Program-made: the position numbers and the translations under genes
Assembly (NCBI GenBank): GCA_964641125.1
Contig: CAZXMO010000017.1
Coordinates: forward strand, 1-48,527
Source: JBKHAJ01 sp964641125
GTDB lineage: Bacteria; Spirochaetota; Spirochaetia; SPDA01; CAZSGZ01
DNA length: 48,527 nucleotides
Direction: 5' to 3'
Part shown: positions 1 through 10,000 of the stretch, piece by piece
How positions within the stretch are numbered: the stretch's first letter is position 1
How the letters are laid out: each line of letters starts with the position of its first letter
Notes under the pieces: generated by a model
The model's database searches: none
Told to the model about the DNA's origin: nothing
What the model saw: only the letters and a program-made list of their open reading frames with translations

Positions 1-1
1 T

Positions 2-214
2 CTCGAGGAGCTGTTTCTCGAGGGGAAGCGCCTCGGGGTAATCGAGATCTTCGATGAGACGGACCTCTCCCGGATGACCATCAAGATCTTTCTGTCCGGT
101 ATCTTGTTTCACACCTCTCTCATTCCGCCGAATGAGCTGGGCGAAGAGATCGAAAGACTCAAAACCCAGGCTAAAATGGGACTCCAGGAGACGCTTCGCC
201 TAGGTATCGTTTAA
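2..214 (+). CDS. C-terminal end of a TetR/AcrR-type transcriptional regulator (5' truncated by window edge)
   Basis: An open frame enters from the window edge and ends at TAA 212-214, giving 70 residues. The visible part is helical, with the pattern of a TetR C-terminal ligand/dimerisation domain (FDETDLSRMTIKIFLSGILF, then a charged helix ending LRLGIV). The DNA-binding half lies outside the window, so the family call is by resemblance and context. It sits 15 bases upstream of remnants of an RND efflux operon, and TetR repressors commonly precede such operons. If the pump is dead, this regulator may be a leftover. Confidence 0.5.
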   Translation, partial: LEELFLEGKRLGVIEIFDETDLSRMTIKIFLSGILFHTSLIPPNELGEEIERLKTQAKMGLQETLRLGIV

Positions 215-229
215 TAGGGACATAGAAGT

Positions 230-529
230 ATGAAACGGAGGCTCAAGGTCTCGATCGCTCTTTTCGTGACTCTTCCCGTCCTCATTATCGTCGTTCAAAT
301 AGTTTGTAGGTTAGGTATCTCGAATGATCGGCCCGAGCGGGCCTCCGCGGTCCCGGTGATCGTCGGGGAGCCCTCCTTGGGTGACCTCGAAAACAGCATC
401 CTCTACCCGGGTACCCTGACACCGGACAAAACGGTCGGACTTCGTAAGAACGGCGCTGAACGGATCATTATCCGGGGGAACGCCTTCCTCGAGGACGGAC
501 AGCCGGTGGTATTGGTAGCGGGACCATGA
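230..529 (+). pseudogene. Internally deleted RND membrane fusion (periplasmic adaptor) protein
   Basis: Starts at ATG 230 with MKRRLKVSIALFVTLPVLII, a signal/anchor segment. It continues with the adaptor N-terminus (EPSLGDLENSILYPGTLTPD), then jumps near residue 68 to what resembles an adaptor C-terminus (IIIRGNAFLEDGQPVVLV). The product has 99 residues, whereas family members have about 350 to 400. The hairpin, lipoyl-like and beta-barrel domains are missing, so it cannot bridge pump and outer membrane. The reading frame is intact across the deletion. The stop overlaps the next start (ATGA), as in an intact adaptor-pump operon. The pseudogene reading is inference from missing domains. Confidence 0.65.
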
Positions 530-758
530 GGATAACCGAGGCGGAAAGCGATCTTCCCGGCTCCTCGCCGTCTTCGTACTGCTCCTCTTCTTGAGGAATA
601 TTCGCTCCACTCTGATTATCTCCCTGGTTATCCCGGTGTCCCTTATCGCTACCTCGACGCTGACAACTTTGATTCTTATCCCCACCTTGTACTGGCTCGT
701 GGAGTCCGGGTTAAAGAAGGTTCGCGGCCGCAGGCTGTCAGCGGCGGCCGCCTCTTAA
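526..758 (+). pseudogene. RND efflux transporter remnant with internal deletions and a frame change
   Basis: ATG 526 begins MRITEA, a typical RND pump N-terminus. The sequence then switches frame and reads LLAVFVLLLFLRN followed by IRSTLIISLVIPVSLIAT, the membrane segment found near residue 350 of RND pumps. It then jumps directly to TLTTLILIPTLYWLVESG, the last transmembrane helix, and stops at TAA 756-758. Roughly 230 bases remain of a gene that is usually about 3.1 kb, so at least two blocks were lost. The 3' end overlaps the end of the convergent GH13 gene by about 20 bases. Assembly error is possible, but both operon members show the same type of loss. Confidence 0.7.
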
Positions 759-3700
759 GAGCTCGAGAAACCGTTCGGCCCTGTAGCCGGAGCTCTTCCC
801 GGCCCGGATCCACTCCTCCCGACCCCTTGCGAGTTGCTGGAGGGCCCGGTCCCGCTCCCTGCCCCGGGGCATTTCGCCGGATATCCGAAAGGCCAGCGAG
901 AGCTCTACTATCCAGACCAGCTCCTCGAACCGTTCCTTGTTGAAGTAGAGCACTCCCTCCCACCGGTTCTCGTCGAGGAAGCTTCCGATCTCCCGGCTGC
1001 TGAAAAGCTTGGTCATGGTCTTTCCGGGTGTTTCCGCGTCTTCCGGGGTTACCGTACTCTCCAAGGTAATGAGGAGACGGAGGACTCTCGAGATATCCGA
1101 TACCGCCGCGGGGGAATAGTCGAGTTCAGCGAGAATCTTCTCGATGACTGTTTCGAGCCTCAAGTCCCAGTACATGCTCCCGTCTTCCCCGCTCGTAAGG
1201 GCGGCGAAGGGATAGAGGGCCAAGGCGGGAATCGAGTGCCGGTACGCCTTGAGACCGGTAGTCAGCTGCTCGGACAGGCCGTGCTTATGCTTCGGCTCGT
1301 CCAAGCCGCATTCCACTGAGAAGCTGAGGATAGCTTCGAGCTTTCTTTTCATACCCGCGACAACTTCCGGTACGGGGGCTTCGATACCCGCAAAGGAGAA
1401 GGCCTCGCGGACGAAGATTTCGTAACTCCCGGCCATCTCTTCTATTTCCGCTTCGGTAAGTAATGAGCGGCATTCGAGGGCGTTTACGAGCTTCGATACG
1501 GTTTTCGCTCCCACGGCAAGGCTGAAAGCCCGGTGGACCGGGCGTAAGAATATGTCCTGCAGCGCATCGTCCACGCTCGGGGTACCCTTGCCGGCGAGGG
1601 CCTTCTCGAGCATTCCATAGTGTCCTAAATCGTTGTCGGCGACCTCGTAGATATCGACGAAGGCGTGGGTCTCGTATCCGTCGAGCTCCACGTAGAGCCC
1701 CCTTTCGGCGAGCTCCCGGGAGCTTCTCACGTACCACAGATTGTCCGGCTGGTCCTTCAGGAGGGTGTAGCTGTCGGCATCGGTCTTAAGGCCCAAGGCT
1801 TCGGCGAGGCTCGTGGTCGTAAGCTTCTTATCTCCGCCGTGCCCTTTCTCGGCGAACTCGGTCGATATCTTTATCCACCCCTTCGCCTGACTGTAGGAGT
1901 TATTGTAGAGGACCAGGGAGCGCTCATCTCCCGCCGCGTTGGAATAGGCGAAGACGTTTTCATTGACCCCTCCGTCGGGAACGTAGAGGTCGTAGAGGCG
2001 GAACTGCAAGGCGTCGGCGAAGAGATAGCGCCGCTTCAGGAGGGGAAAGATCTCTTTCCCGTGGCGCTCGATAAAATCCGCATCTTCCTCTTCCTGCCAG
2101 TAGGATTTGCGGTATTCCATGCCGTACTTTTCGGAATATCCCTCTATCTGACCGTGGCCGAACATGGGGAGTCCCGGCATGGTGGCCATAAGGGTGCACA
2201 CCCCGAAGTACTTGTCCCCCTTGCCGAACTGCTGAGCCGCTGTCTCCTCGTCGGGATTGTTCATGAAATTGACGAACCGCTTCAGGATTTCCGGTTCGAA
2301 CTCGAGGGTGTTCTTGATGGTTTGCCGGTATTTCGCGTTCTCCTCCGCTTTGAGCATATTCATGAAGGCGGAATTGTAGACTCGGTGCATTCCGAGGGAA
2401 CGGACGAAGTATCCCTCCATCATCCAGAAGGCCTCCGCCAACAGAAGGGTGTCCGGGTTCTCCTCGGCGACCCGGTCGACCACCTCCCGCCAGAACTCCT
2501 TGGGCATGGCTCGGTCGAAGTCCTCCCGGCTCAACCCGTGCTCCGCCCGGGAGGGGATGTCACCCCCCGAACCCGGCTCGGGAAACCACAACCGCTGGAA
2601 GTGCTTCTTCGCGAGAGTCATCGCGGCGTCGAACCGAACGATGGAAAAGCTTCGGGTCACGTGGAGGATCGTCTGGATGATCGCTTCCCGCACCTCGGGA
2701 TCGAGAAAATTGAGCTGTGCCGTGTCGTTCCAGGGCATCGACGTTCCGTCGTTTCCGTGGTAGATGTACCGTACGTCGTTGGTATCGTAATCGACCCGCT
2801 TGAAGGTAACCGCGGCGTCCGTCTTGTCGTAATAGTGGTCTTCGATGTAGAGGCCTATATGAGGGATCCGGGACAGGTTGGCTCCCGTATAGGTGTAGGT
2901 CGGGAAGGGAGGATAGGGGAGCTGGATAAACCACCCCGGATGGTTTATGACCCACTTTGAATCGATGCCGGTGTGGTTGGGGACCATATCGCTGGCCAGC
3001 CGGATTCCCCTCCGGTTGCACTCCTGTTTCAGCTTATGCAGTGCGTCCCATCCGCCGATATCTTCGGCTATTTCGTACTCGTAGAGGGAATAGGCGGATG
3101 CCTCCGCCTCGGGGTTGCCGGTCATCCTCTTTATCTGCTTCGACGCCGGGCTCCGTTCCCACAGACCGATCAGCCACAGCCCGGTAAATCCCCGTCCGGC
3201 CAATATGTCGAGCTCCTCCGAGGGGATTTCGTCCAAGCGGTTAACCGATCGTCCGTATTTCGTGGAGAGCTGATGGAGCCACACATAGACACTCTTGGCG
3301 ATCAGTACTACCTTGGGCATCCATTCGATGTCCATGCTGAAGCGTTCATAATCCGCTTCCCCTTTGTATTCATACACCCGCGACGGCCCGGGGCCTAAGA
3401 AAGAGGGCTTCTCCTCTTCCTTGATGAAGTCGATACTCTGGAGCAGCCTGAAGAGGTATTTCCCGAGGAACATCCCCCATTCGGTGCGGATATACTTAAG
3501 CTGTCCCGCCAGGTCGTCCGGGGACGCCAAAGAGGGCGCTAGAAGGAGTTCGATGAGGGACCCCTCTCCGGGGCCGAATCCGGGCTGGGTCTCGAAGAAG
3601 TCTCCGATCTCCCGCAGGACCCGGGCGTAGACGGTCCGCTGGTTGATCTCGGTCTCGTCGAAAAGCTCGAGGCAGGGCTCGAATCCGGGATTCCTGTTGG

Positions 3701-4262
3701 CGAGCCACAGATGGATGCTTTCCTCTAAGGCGATTTCCCGGTTGGGAACGCCGTCCGTCGAAGCCTTCAGATACTCCCGGGGACTGACCTTGCCGGCACC
3801 GACCTCCTTCGGAGGAAAACGGGTCACGAAGAGAAGAAGGGTTTCGTCGACCTGTTTCTTTCCGGCGGCTTCCTCCACGTGATTGAGGCACTTGGTAAAG
3901 GCGCGGCTGTCGATCTGCTCGCGGTAGAGTGCGGTCACGTAGTGGAGGACTTCATCGATGAGGCCCATGGCGTTGATCTGTCCGGCCCGAACGGCCTGTT
4001 CGGGAAAGCGGACTAAATCCCGCTTTTCGTTCATCTTGTGAGCAAGTCTTTTCGCCTCGTTGAAGCTTGCGAGTATGAGGTTCCCGTTCAGCTCGAAGAG
4101 CTCATCGTCGATTCCATAGAGCTCCCGGGCGTCCCGGGAAATATGAAAATTATACGACGGTGTTCCGCCGCGCGGTATTATCGGGTTCCGCCTCCCGGTA
4201 CTTTCGAACCTGCGCAGGGTGATTTTCAGACAATGGGTATTTTTACTTGGAACGGGACTCAT
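738..4262 (-). CDS. Large GH13 alpha-amylase-family glycoside hydrolase
   Basis: 1174-residue cytosolic protein with no signal peptide. A central alpha-amylase TIM barrel spans about residues 320-760. Motif I is SDMVPNH (about 424-430), the nucleophile Asp is in VRFDAA (about 545), the acid/base Glu is in LLAEAFW (about 610), and motif IV reads FMNNPDEE (about 667-673) rather than the usual NHD. About 320 helical residues precede the barrel and about 330 follow a short beta region; I do not recognise either extension. It probably acts on alpha-1,4-glucans, consistent with malQ and glgP nearby. The start ATG has a strong ribosome site (GGGAGGAGGAG). It is divergent from addB with about 40 bases between. 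Substrate specificity cannot be read from the sequence. Confidence 0.85.
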   Translation of the reverse strand: MSPVPSKNTHCLKITLRRFESTGRRNPIIPRGGTPSYNFHISRDARELYGIDDELFELNGNLILASFNEAKRLAHKMNEKRDLVRFPEQAVRAGQINAMGLIDEVLHYVTALYREQIDSRAFTKCLNHVEEAAGKKQVDETLLLFVTRFPPKEVGAGKVSPREYLKASTDGVPNREIALEESIHLWLANRNPGFEPCLELFDETEINQRTVYARVLREIGDFFETQPGFGPGEGSLIELLLAPSLASPDDLAGQLKYIRTEWGMFLGKYLFRLLQSIDFIKEEEKPSFLGPGPSRVYEYKGEADYERFSMDIEWMPKVVLIAKSVYVWLHQLSTKYGRSVNRLDEIPSEELDILAGRGFTGLWLIGLWERSPASKQIKRMTGNPEAEASAYSLYEYEIAEDIGGWDALHKLKQECNRRGIRLASDMVPNHTGIDSKWVINHPGWFIQLPYPPFPTYTYTGANLSRIPHIGLYIEDHYYDKTDAAVTFKRVDYDTNDVRYIYHGNDGTSMPWNDTAQLNFLDPEVREAIIQTILHVTRSFSIVRFDAAMTLAKKHFQRLWFPEPGSGGDIPSRAEHGLSREDFDRAMPKEFWREVVDRVAEENPDTLLLAEAFWMMEGYFVRSLGMHRVYNSAFMNMLKAEENAKYRQTIKNTLEFEPEILKRFVNFMNNPDEETAAQQFGKGDKYFGVCTLMATMPGLPMFGHGQIEGYSEKYGMEYRKSYWQEEEDADFIERHGKEIFPLLKRRYLFADALQFRLYDLYVPDGGVNENVFAYSNAAGDERSLVLYNNSYSQAKGWIKISTEFAEKGHGGDKKLTTTSLAEALGLKTDADSYTLLKDQPDNLWYVRSSRELAERGLYVELDGYETHAFVDIYEVADNDLGHYGMLEKALAGKGTPSVDDALQDIFLRPVHRAFSLAVGAKTVSKLVNALECRSLLTEAEIEEMAGSYEIFVREAFSFAGIEAPVPEVVAGMKRKLEAILSFSVECGLDEPKHKHGLSEQLTTGLKAYRHSIPALALYPFAALTSGEDGSMYWDLRLETVIEKILAELDYSPAAVSDISRVLRLLITLESTVTPEDAETPGKTMTKLFSSREIGSFLDENRWEGVLYFNKERFEELVWIVELSLAFRISGEMPRGRERDRALQQLARGREEWIRAGKSSGYRAERFLELLRGGRR

Positions 4263-4301
4263 TTCTCCTCCTCCCTATAATGTAAAACAATCGGTCCTTT
4301 A

Positions 4302-7055
4302 TTGAAAGTGCGGGGGTATGATGGTAGGCTCCTATCCATGGATCGGATGGGAGAGGCCCTTAAACGCTACCTCGGGGACGAGCGATACACCTTCGTCTTC
4401 CCCTCGGAAGTGACCGCCGGATTCTGGAGACGCGAAGCGGTCCGCGCGGGGTACGCTCACGCGGTGCGGCCCTCGAGGTTCATAAGCTGGGATACCTTCA
4501 AAGAGCGGGCCTTTACCGTACGCAAGGAAGAGAGACCGGTCGACTCTTTCGCCCGGAATGTCTTTGCGTATACCTACTTGAGCCGTAATGTATCCGAACG
4601 CACCCTCCTTCCCGGGTTCATAGATCCCGAATACGCCGATAATTCTCCCGCGCTGCAGCAGTTCCTGTCTAAGAACCTCCCCGCGCTGAAGAGCGCGGTG
4701 GAAGCGGGGACCGACGAATCGGGGGAGCTTGCCTCTCTCTACGATGCCTACGGGAAGTTCCTCGACGCTAACGGGATGTTCGAGCCCCGGTATGAACCGC
4801 TGTCCTTCGTGGAGAGCGGGGTCAGGGCGGTCCTCTTTTTCCCGGAGCTCCTCGAGGATTTCGGCGAGTTCGAGAAAGATCTCGAAGAAAGCGGTGGAGT
4901 CGTTTTCGTTACCCCGGGTGTTACGGACCCGGGGGCCGAACTGTCCCGGTGTGAGAGTACGGTCTTCGAGAACTCTCGGATCGAGACGAAATATCTTATC
5001 AACCGGATTATGCGGATCCTCCATAATCGGGAGGCCGAGCCCCACGAGATCTGGATAACCTTGGCCGACGATTCCCTCGAGAACGAACTCAAGACCCTCG
5101 CCCGGCTCTGCGGTATACCCCTGGAGTTCAAAAAGGGGCGCCCCCTGTGCGAATACATGCCGGTCCGTCTGTTCGAGCAGATCCGGGAGTGCAGCGAGTC
5201 CGGCTTCAGCCCGGCGGCCTTGGGAAGGGTCCTCCTGAACCGTTCCCTGCCCTGGCGGGACCCGGGGATCAACCGGGAGCTCGTCCGGTTCGGAATAGAG
5301 AATTACGGACTCAGGAATTACCGCCTGGCGGGTAAACCGCGGGACAGGTGGGAGGAGGAGATCTTTAAGGCGGGAAATCGAAGGCTTCTCGATTATTACC
5401 GGAGCTTGAGGAAACACTGTGCCGGGATAACCGGGGCTTCGAGCTTTCGTCGGCTCGTCGAAGGGATCGAAAGTTTCTCGGAACTCTTTTTCTCCCGGGG
5501 GGCATGGGCCGAGGAGGAGAGGAAGATTTTTCAATTGGCTCTCGAGGTCTTGGAAGAGCTGGACCTAGAGGCTTCCGGAATTGCCGGCTCCTCCGGGGTG
5601 CGCCCCTTTCAGTTCTTCATGCAGACCCTCGAGGACCGTCTCTACGTGCTTCCAACCCCCGGAGAAGGAATACCGGTCTATGACTACCGGGTTTCGGCGG
5701 GGGCGGCACCTAAGGTCCACTTTATCGCCGGGGTCAATGTACGATCGACGCAGGTGCTGGTCCGGAAGTATCCCTTTCATTCTCAGCAGAAAATGGACCT
5801 CTTCGGTCTGGAGGATCTCGACCTGACGGACCGGTTCGCGGATGCTTACCTTCGGTCGGGAGAAAGGGTCGTCCTGACGGCGTCCATGGTCACCCCGGCC
5901 GGAGCGGAACTGGTTCCGGAACGGTTGTTCACCTCCGACGGTGAGGCTCCGGTTCCCGCCGGCCGGGCGGTCGTACCGGGGTGGAGCGATTTCTTCGAGG
6001 ACGAGTACGGATTGTGGAACGGAGAGGCGGAATCGCTTTCTCTGGTCCTCCCCATACAGGTGAAGGGTTTCACCCGGGCCGAGCAAACCGTCTTCCGCGC
6101 GGCCGGGAACGATTTTACCGATACCCCCGTATCCGGGGATCTCCTCGAGAGGATCATTCCCCGGCTGCTGTCCGAAGGCCGTCTCGTGGTTTCGTCCACC
6201 TCGGCGGAAGAGTTCTTGGACTGCCCCTACCGCTTTTTACTCCGGTCCGGATTGGGTCTCGAAGAACCGGAGACGGCCGAGCTCGCCGCGGACCCGCGGA
6301 CGGCGGGAATCCTGTTTCACAAGGTGCTCCAGCGGCTCTTCGAGCGGATCAAGGCGGAGGGGGGCCGCTTCGACCCGGCCAAAATCACGGTGTATCGGAG
6401 TATCCTCGAGGAGGTAATTCCCGAGGTCTTCGCCTCTTATGCGCGGAGGCGGCCCCAATTCCTCGAGCCGGCGTGGACCGAGACCATGGACCGTTGCTGC
6501 GTCTACATCACGGCCTTGCTGGAACTCGAGGCGAAACACTTCGCCGGATACCGGATAGTGGAGCTGGAGTATCGGGCGGAGGAACCGCTGGACGCCGCCT
6601 GCGCGGGACATCCGGCGATTCTCGAAGGGAGAATCGACCGGATTTCCGCTTCGAACCGGGGACACCTGATACTCGACTACAAGAGCAGGTGCACCATTGG
6701 GGTCGGTGACGTCCGCGGTGTTTCCGGGGTCCGGTCCCTTCAGCTTCCCCTCTACGTCAAGCTCGCCGAGGCGGGGGGATTCGAGGTGATCGAGGCCTAT
6801 TACGCCGGACTCAAGGACGGAAAGTACGTTCCCATCCTCTCCGAAGAGGATGCAAAGTTTATTACCCGTGAAGAGATGGAGGGGATTATAGGGGAGATCA
6901 TAAAATGGATCGAGGGGATGCTGAAGCGGATCGAATCGGGGGATTTTACCCTCCACCGCGACGAGGCGGGGGTCCGCTGCGGGGGATGCGATTTCAGAAC
7001 GGTCTGCAGGGAGCGGTACACAATCCGCTCGAGGAGGGGGAATGAGGCTAAGTGA
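4302..7055 (+). CDS. addB: AddB-like PD-(D/E)XK nuclease subunit of a helicase-nuclease
   Basis: 917-residue partner of the adjacent UvrD-type helicase, likely processing double-strand DNA ends for recombination. The C-terminal nuclease domain shows CPYRF (about 640), GRIDRI (about 776), LILDYKS (about 790), and the Cys cluster RCGGCDFRTVC (about 893-902) that with the upstream Cys fits the AddB iron-sulfur staple. The N-terminal half is a weakly conserved inactivated-helicase-like region. The start is uncertain: TTG 4302 is used here, and ATG 4338 (giving MDRMGEALKR) is equally plausible; neither has a good ribosome site. A TATAAT lies at 4276-4281 without a convincing -35. The 3' end overlaps addA by 14 bases, suggesting coupling. 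Confidence 0.8.
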   Translation: MKVRGYDGRLLSMDRMGEALKRYLGDERYTFVFPSEVTAGFWRREAVRAGYAHAVRPSRFISWDTFKERAFTVRKEERPVDSFARNVFAYTYLSRNVSERTLLPGFIDPEYADNSPALQQFLSKNLPALKSAVEAGTDESGELASLYDAYGKFLDANGMFEPRYEPLSFVESGVRAVLFFPELLEDFGEFEKDLEESGGVVFVTPGVTDPGAELSRCESTVFENSRIETKYLINRIMRILHNREAEPHEIWITLADDSLENELKTLARLCGIPLEFKKGRPLCEYMPVRLFEQIRECSESGFSPAALGRVLLNRSLPWRDPGINRELVRFGIENYGLRNYRLAGKPRDRWEEEIFKAGNRRLLDYYRSLRKHCAGITGASSFRRLVEGIESFSELFFSRGAWAEEERKIFQLALEVLEELDLEASGIAGSSGVRPFQFFMQTLEDRLYVLPTPGEGIPVYDYRVSAGAAPKVHFIAGVNVRSTQVLVRKYPFHSQQKMDLFGLEDLDLTDRFADAYLRSGERVVLTASMVTPAGAELVPERLFTSDGEAPVPAGRAVVPGWSDFFEDEYGLWNGEAESLSLVLPIQVKGFTRAEQTVFRAAGNDFTDTPVSGDLLERIIPRLLSEGRLVVSSTSAEEFLDCPYRFLLRSGLGLEEPETAELAADPRTAGILFHKVLQRLFERIKAEGGRFDPAKITVYRSILEEVIPEVFASYARRRPQFLEPAWTETMDRCCVYITALLELEAKHFAGYRIVELEYRAEEPLDAACAGHPAILEGRIDRISASNRGHLILDYKSRCTIGVGDVRGVSGVRSLQLPLYVKLAEAGGFEVIEAYYAGLKDGKYVPILSEEDAKFITREEMEGIIGEIIKWIEGMLKRIESGDFTLHRDEAGVRCGGCDFRTVCRERYTIRSRRGNEAK

Positions 7056-10000
7056 CGAGCAGCGGCGGGCCGTAGAGTGTACCGGTAATGCGATCGTCGC
7101 CGCCGGCGCCGGCTCGGGAAAGACCACCGTCTTGGCGCGCCGCTTCGTGGAGCTGATCCGTACGGGACGCGCCGAGGTCGACGGAATCCTTACCCTCACC
7201 TTCACCCGGAAGGCCGCCGCGGAGATGCACCGGAGGATCTATTCCCTTCTCTCGGCACAGCGGAACGAACCCGCCGCCGCCGCGGCTTTGGCACGTTTCA
7301 AGGACGCCCAGATCTCGACCATCGACAGCTTCTGTACCCGGATAGTCCGCGGCGGGACCCACCTCTTCGGGATTCAGCCCAATTACACCTTGGACCCCCC
7401 GGTTCTTCAGAAGCTCGCGGAGCGGATGGGCCTCGCCTTTCTCCTCGAGCATCAGGGTAACCACGCCCTGCGGCGTTTCATCGGGACCAACGGGTTCGAA
7501 ACCGTGTGGAAGAGCATGCTTCCGGGTCTCGCCGAGGGGTATTTCTCCCTGGCCGGGATCAAAGACCTTCCGGAAACGGCCGAGAGACAGCGGGAGATCC
7601 TCGAGAAACTTCTCGAAGAGGCAGTGGAGAAACTGGAAGAACTTTTGACGCGAATAGCGGGGCTCGATGCGGAGAATCTCAAGACGGTTACCGATCTTCA
7701 AAACAAGATCGCTCTCCTTCCCGATCTTTCGGCGCTCCTCGTTGAAGGACAAAGCGATGCCGGGAAGTTGGAAGAGCTCGCCCGGCATGCGGCGGAGCTC
7801 AAATATACGAAGCCGAGCAGCCGGACCGCCAAGTCAGCGGGTGTCATGCTTCGGGAGTCAAAGGAGGAGTACGAGCTCTATCGGACGAGGACCGCGGAGA
7901 TCCCCCCGCTTCTCACCGACTGGCCGCATACCGAGGAGCTCTTTCGCCTGTTTCATCGTTTTCAGCTCGAATATCTCGAAGAAAAGCGTCGATTAGGGAT
8001 CGTCAACTTCACCGATGTCCAGGAGATGGCTTTGGAGGTTCTCAAGCGTAATCCCGAGGCGAGGTCTTACTACAAGACACAGTTCAGGTACATTATGATC
8101 GACGAGTTCCAGGACAACAACCTATTGCAAAAGCGGCTGCTCTACTACCTTGCCGAACGGGAAGACTCCGCGGCCGACGATCCGGGAACCGGCGATCTTG
8201 CCCGGGACAAGCTCTTTTTTGTGGGAGACGAGAAGCAGTCCATCTACCTCTTCCGGGGCGCCGACGTAAGCGTCTTCAAGGGGCTGAAAGACGAGCTCGC
8301 GGGGGCCGGCGGGAAATTCCTCGAGCTCGCCACCAACTACCGGAGCGATCCGGGGCTCATTACCTTTTTTAACCGCCTCTTCGAGAGGATCATGCGGAAC
8401 GAGGGGGAACAGTTCGAGGCCGATTTCACCCGCCTCGATCCCCGGCCCCCCGCTTCCTCCAAAGGAGGAAACGGACCGGAGATCACTATCCTGGTCAAGG
8501 AAAAGACCGGAGAGAATAAATCGGAAGTGCCCCTCCTCGACAATGACGATGCCGAAGCCTATCACATAGCGAAGCTCATACATGATGCCGTCGAGTCGAA
8601 GAGGCTGGTCATCCCCGAAAAGGAAGGAACCCGCCCCGCGGAGTATTCGGACTTCGCCGTTCTTCTCCGATCCTCCTCGAACCAGGTCAAATATGAACGG
8701 ATGCTCCGCAGAAGGGGAATTCCCTATCACACCGAAAACGTGCGGACCCTCTTCCTCGAGGCACCCGTGAACGACCTCTATACCGTCCTGCGCCTCGCGG
8801 TCTATCCGGAAGACCGCTTTGCTTACACCGGACTCCTCCGCTCCCCCTTCGTGAATCTCTCCGATCCGGGAATCGCCGAAATCCTCCTGTCGGAGGACCC
8901 TCCCTTCGAGACCGATCCCGCGCTCCTTCCCGAGGAGGACCGGGAGAAATATATCGCCGGAGGCGAAATGTATCGATGGGTCCGGGACCGGGCGGACCGG
9001 GACCCGCTTTCGGCGGTCATCGCGGAACTCTGGTACCGCTTCGGCTACCGTTACCTCCTGTTGAGCCGTTCTTCGTATCACGGGTACCTGGAGTACTTCG
9101 ACTACCTGTACCGTCTCGCCGAATCGGCGGACGACCGGGGCGACCCTCTTTCGGTGTTCCTGGCCTTGCTCGAGGAGAACCTGGGGAAGTTTCGGAAGCT
9201 CGAAGAGCTCGACATTCTCACCGAGGGAAGCGAGGGGGTCAGGATCATGACCGTCCATAAATCCAAGGGGCTCGAGTTTCCTATCGTTATCGTCGCTAAC
9301 TCCGGAAACCGGGGGGCTAGCGGTGAATCCCTTCCCTATCACATATCGCCGGAATACGGGCTGACCCTCAAGACGGGAGAAGAATCTTCGAAGCGCAATT
9401 ATTTTTATTCGCTCTCGGCTGAGGAGAGTAAAAAGAAGGATCTCGCCGAGCTCAAGCGTCTCCTCTATGTCGCCTGTACCCGGGCGGAGGCGCACCTCTA
9501 CATTACCGGGTGCAGAGACTTTTCGAGGAACGTGAATGAAGATAAGAGCTTTTTGGACCTGATCTATTCCGCTTTCGCCGAGGAAGAACTTTCCGATCTG
9601 GTAACTCCCCTCGGCGACGTAACCGAGGAGGAGGCCTGGAGGTCCACCGTCAGGCCTCGGAGTCTTTCGGTACCGAAGGCCAAGCGGGTCTATGCCGACG
9701 CCGGAGAGGTCACCTTCCCCGCCCGCAAGACGGTGTTCAATGCATCGGAGGCGGCCGGAGAAGCTCCCGCCCGGCCCGCTTCCGAGGCCGCCCGGCCCGC
9801 CGTGCGGGCGCCGTCCTTGCCGTCCGACCGCTACCTGGATACGGACAAGCGGATCAGGAGCTTCGGCGACCTGGTCCACTTCGTCCTGGAGCAGCGGATA
9901 CGGGGCTCCTATTCCCGGAGTATCATACCGACCGGGCTGCTGTCCCGGTTCGCTGACCCCTCCCGGGAGACGGTCGTCGCCGACGCGGAAGCCCTGGCCG

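Noticed and set aside
8122..9879. Long open frames antisense to real genes (also 1665-2960, 10706-12160, 30516-32192)
   Set aside because: They mirror strongly coding genes in GC-rich DNA, and their translations are compositionally odd (Gly/Arg/Val/Glu-rich) with no recognisable motif or ribosome site.
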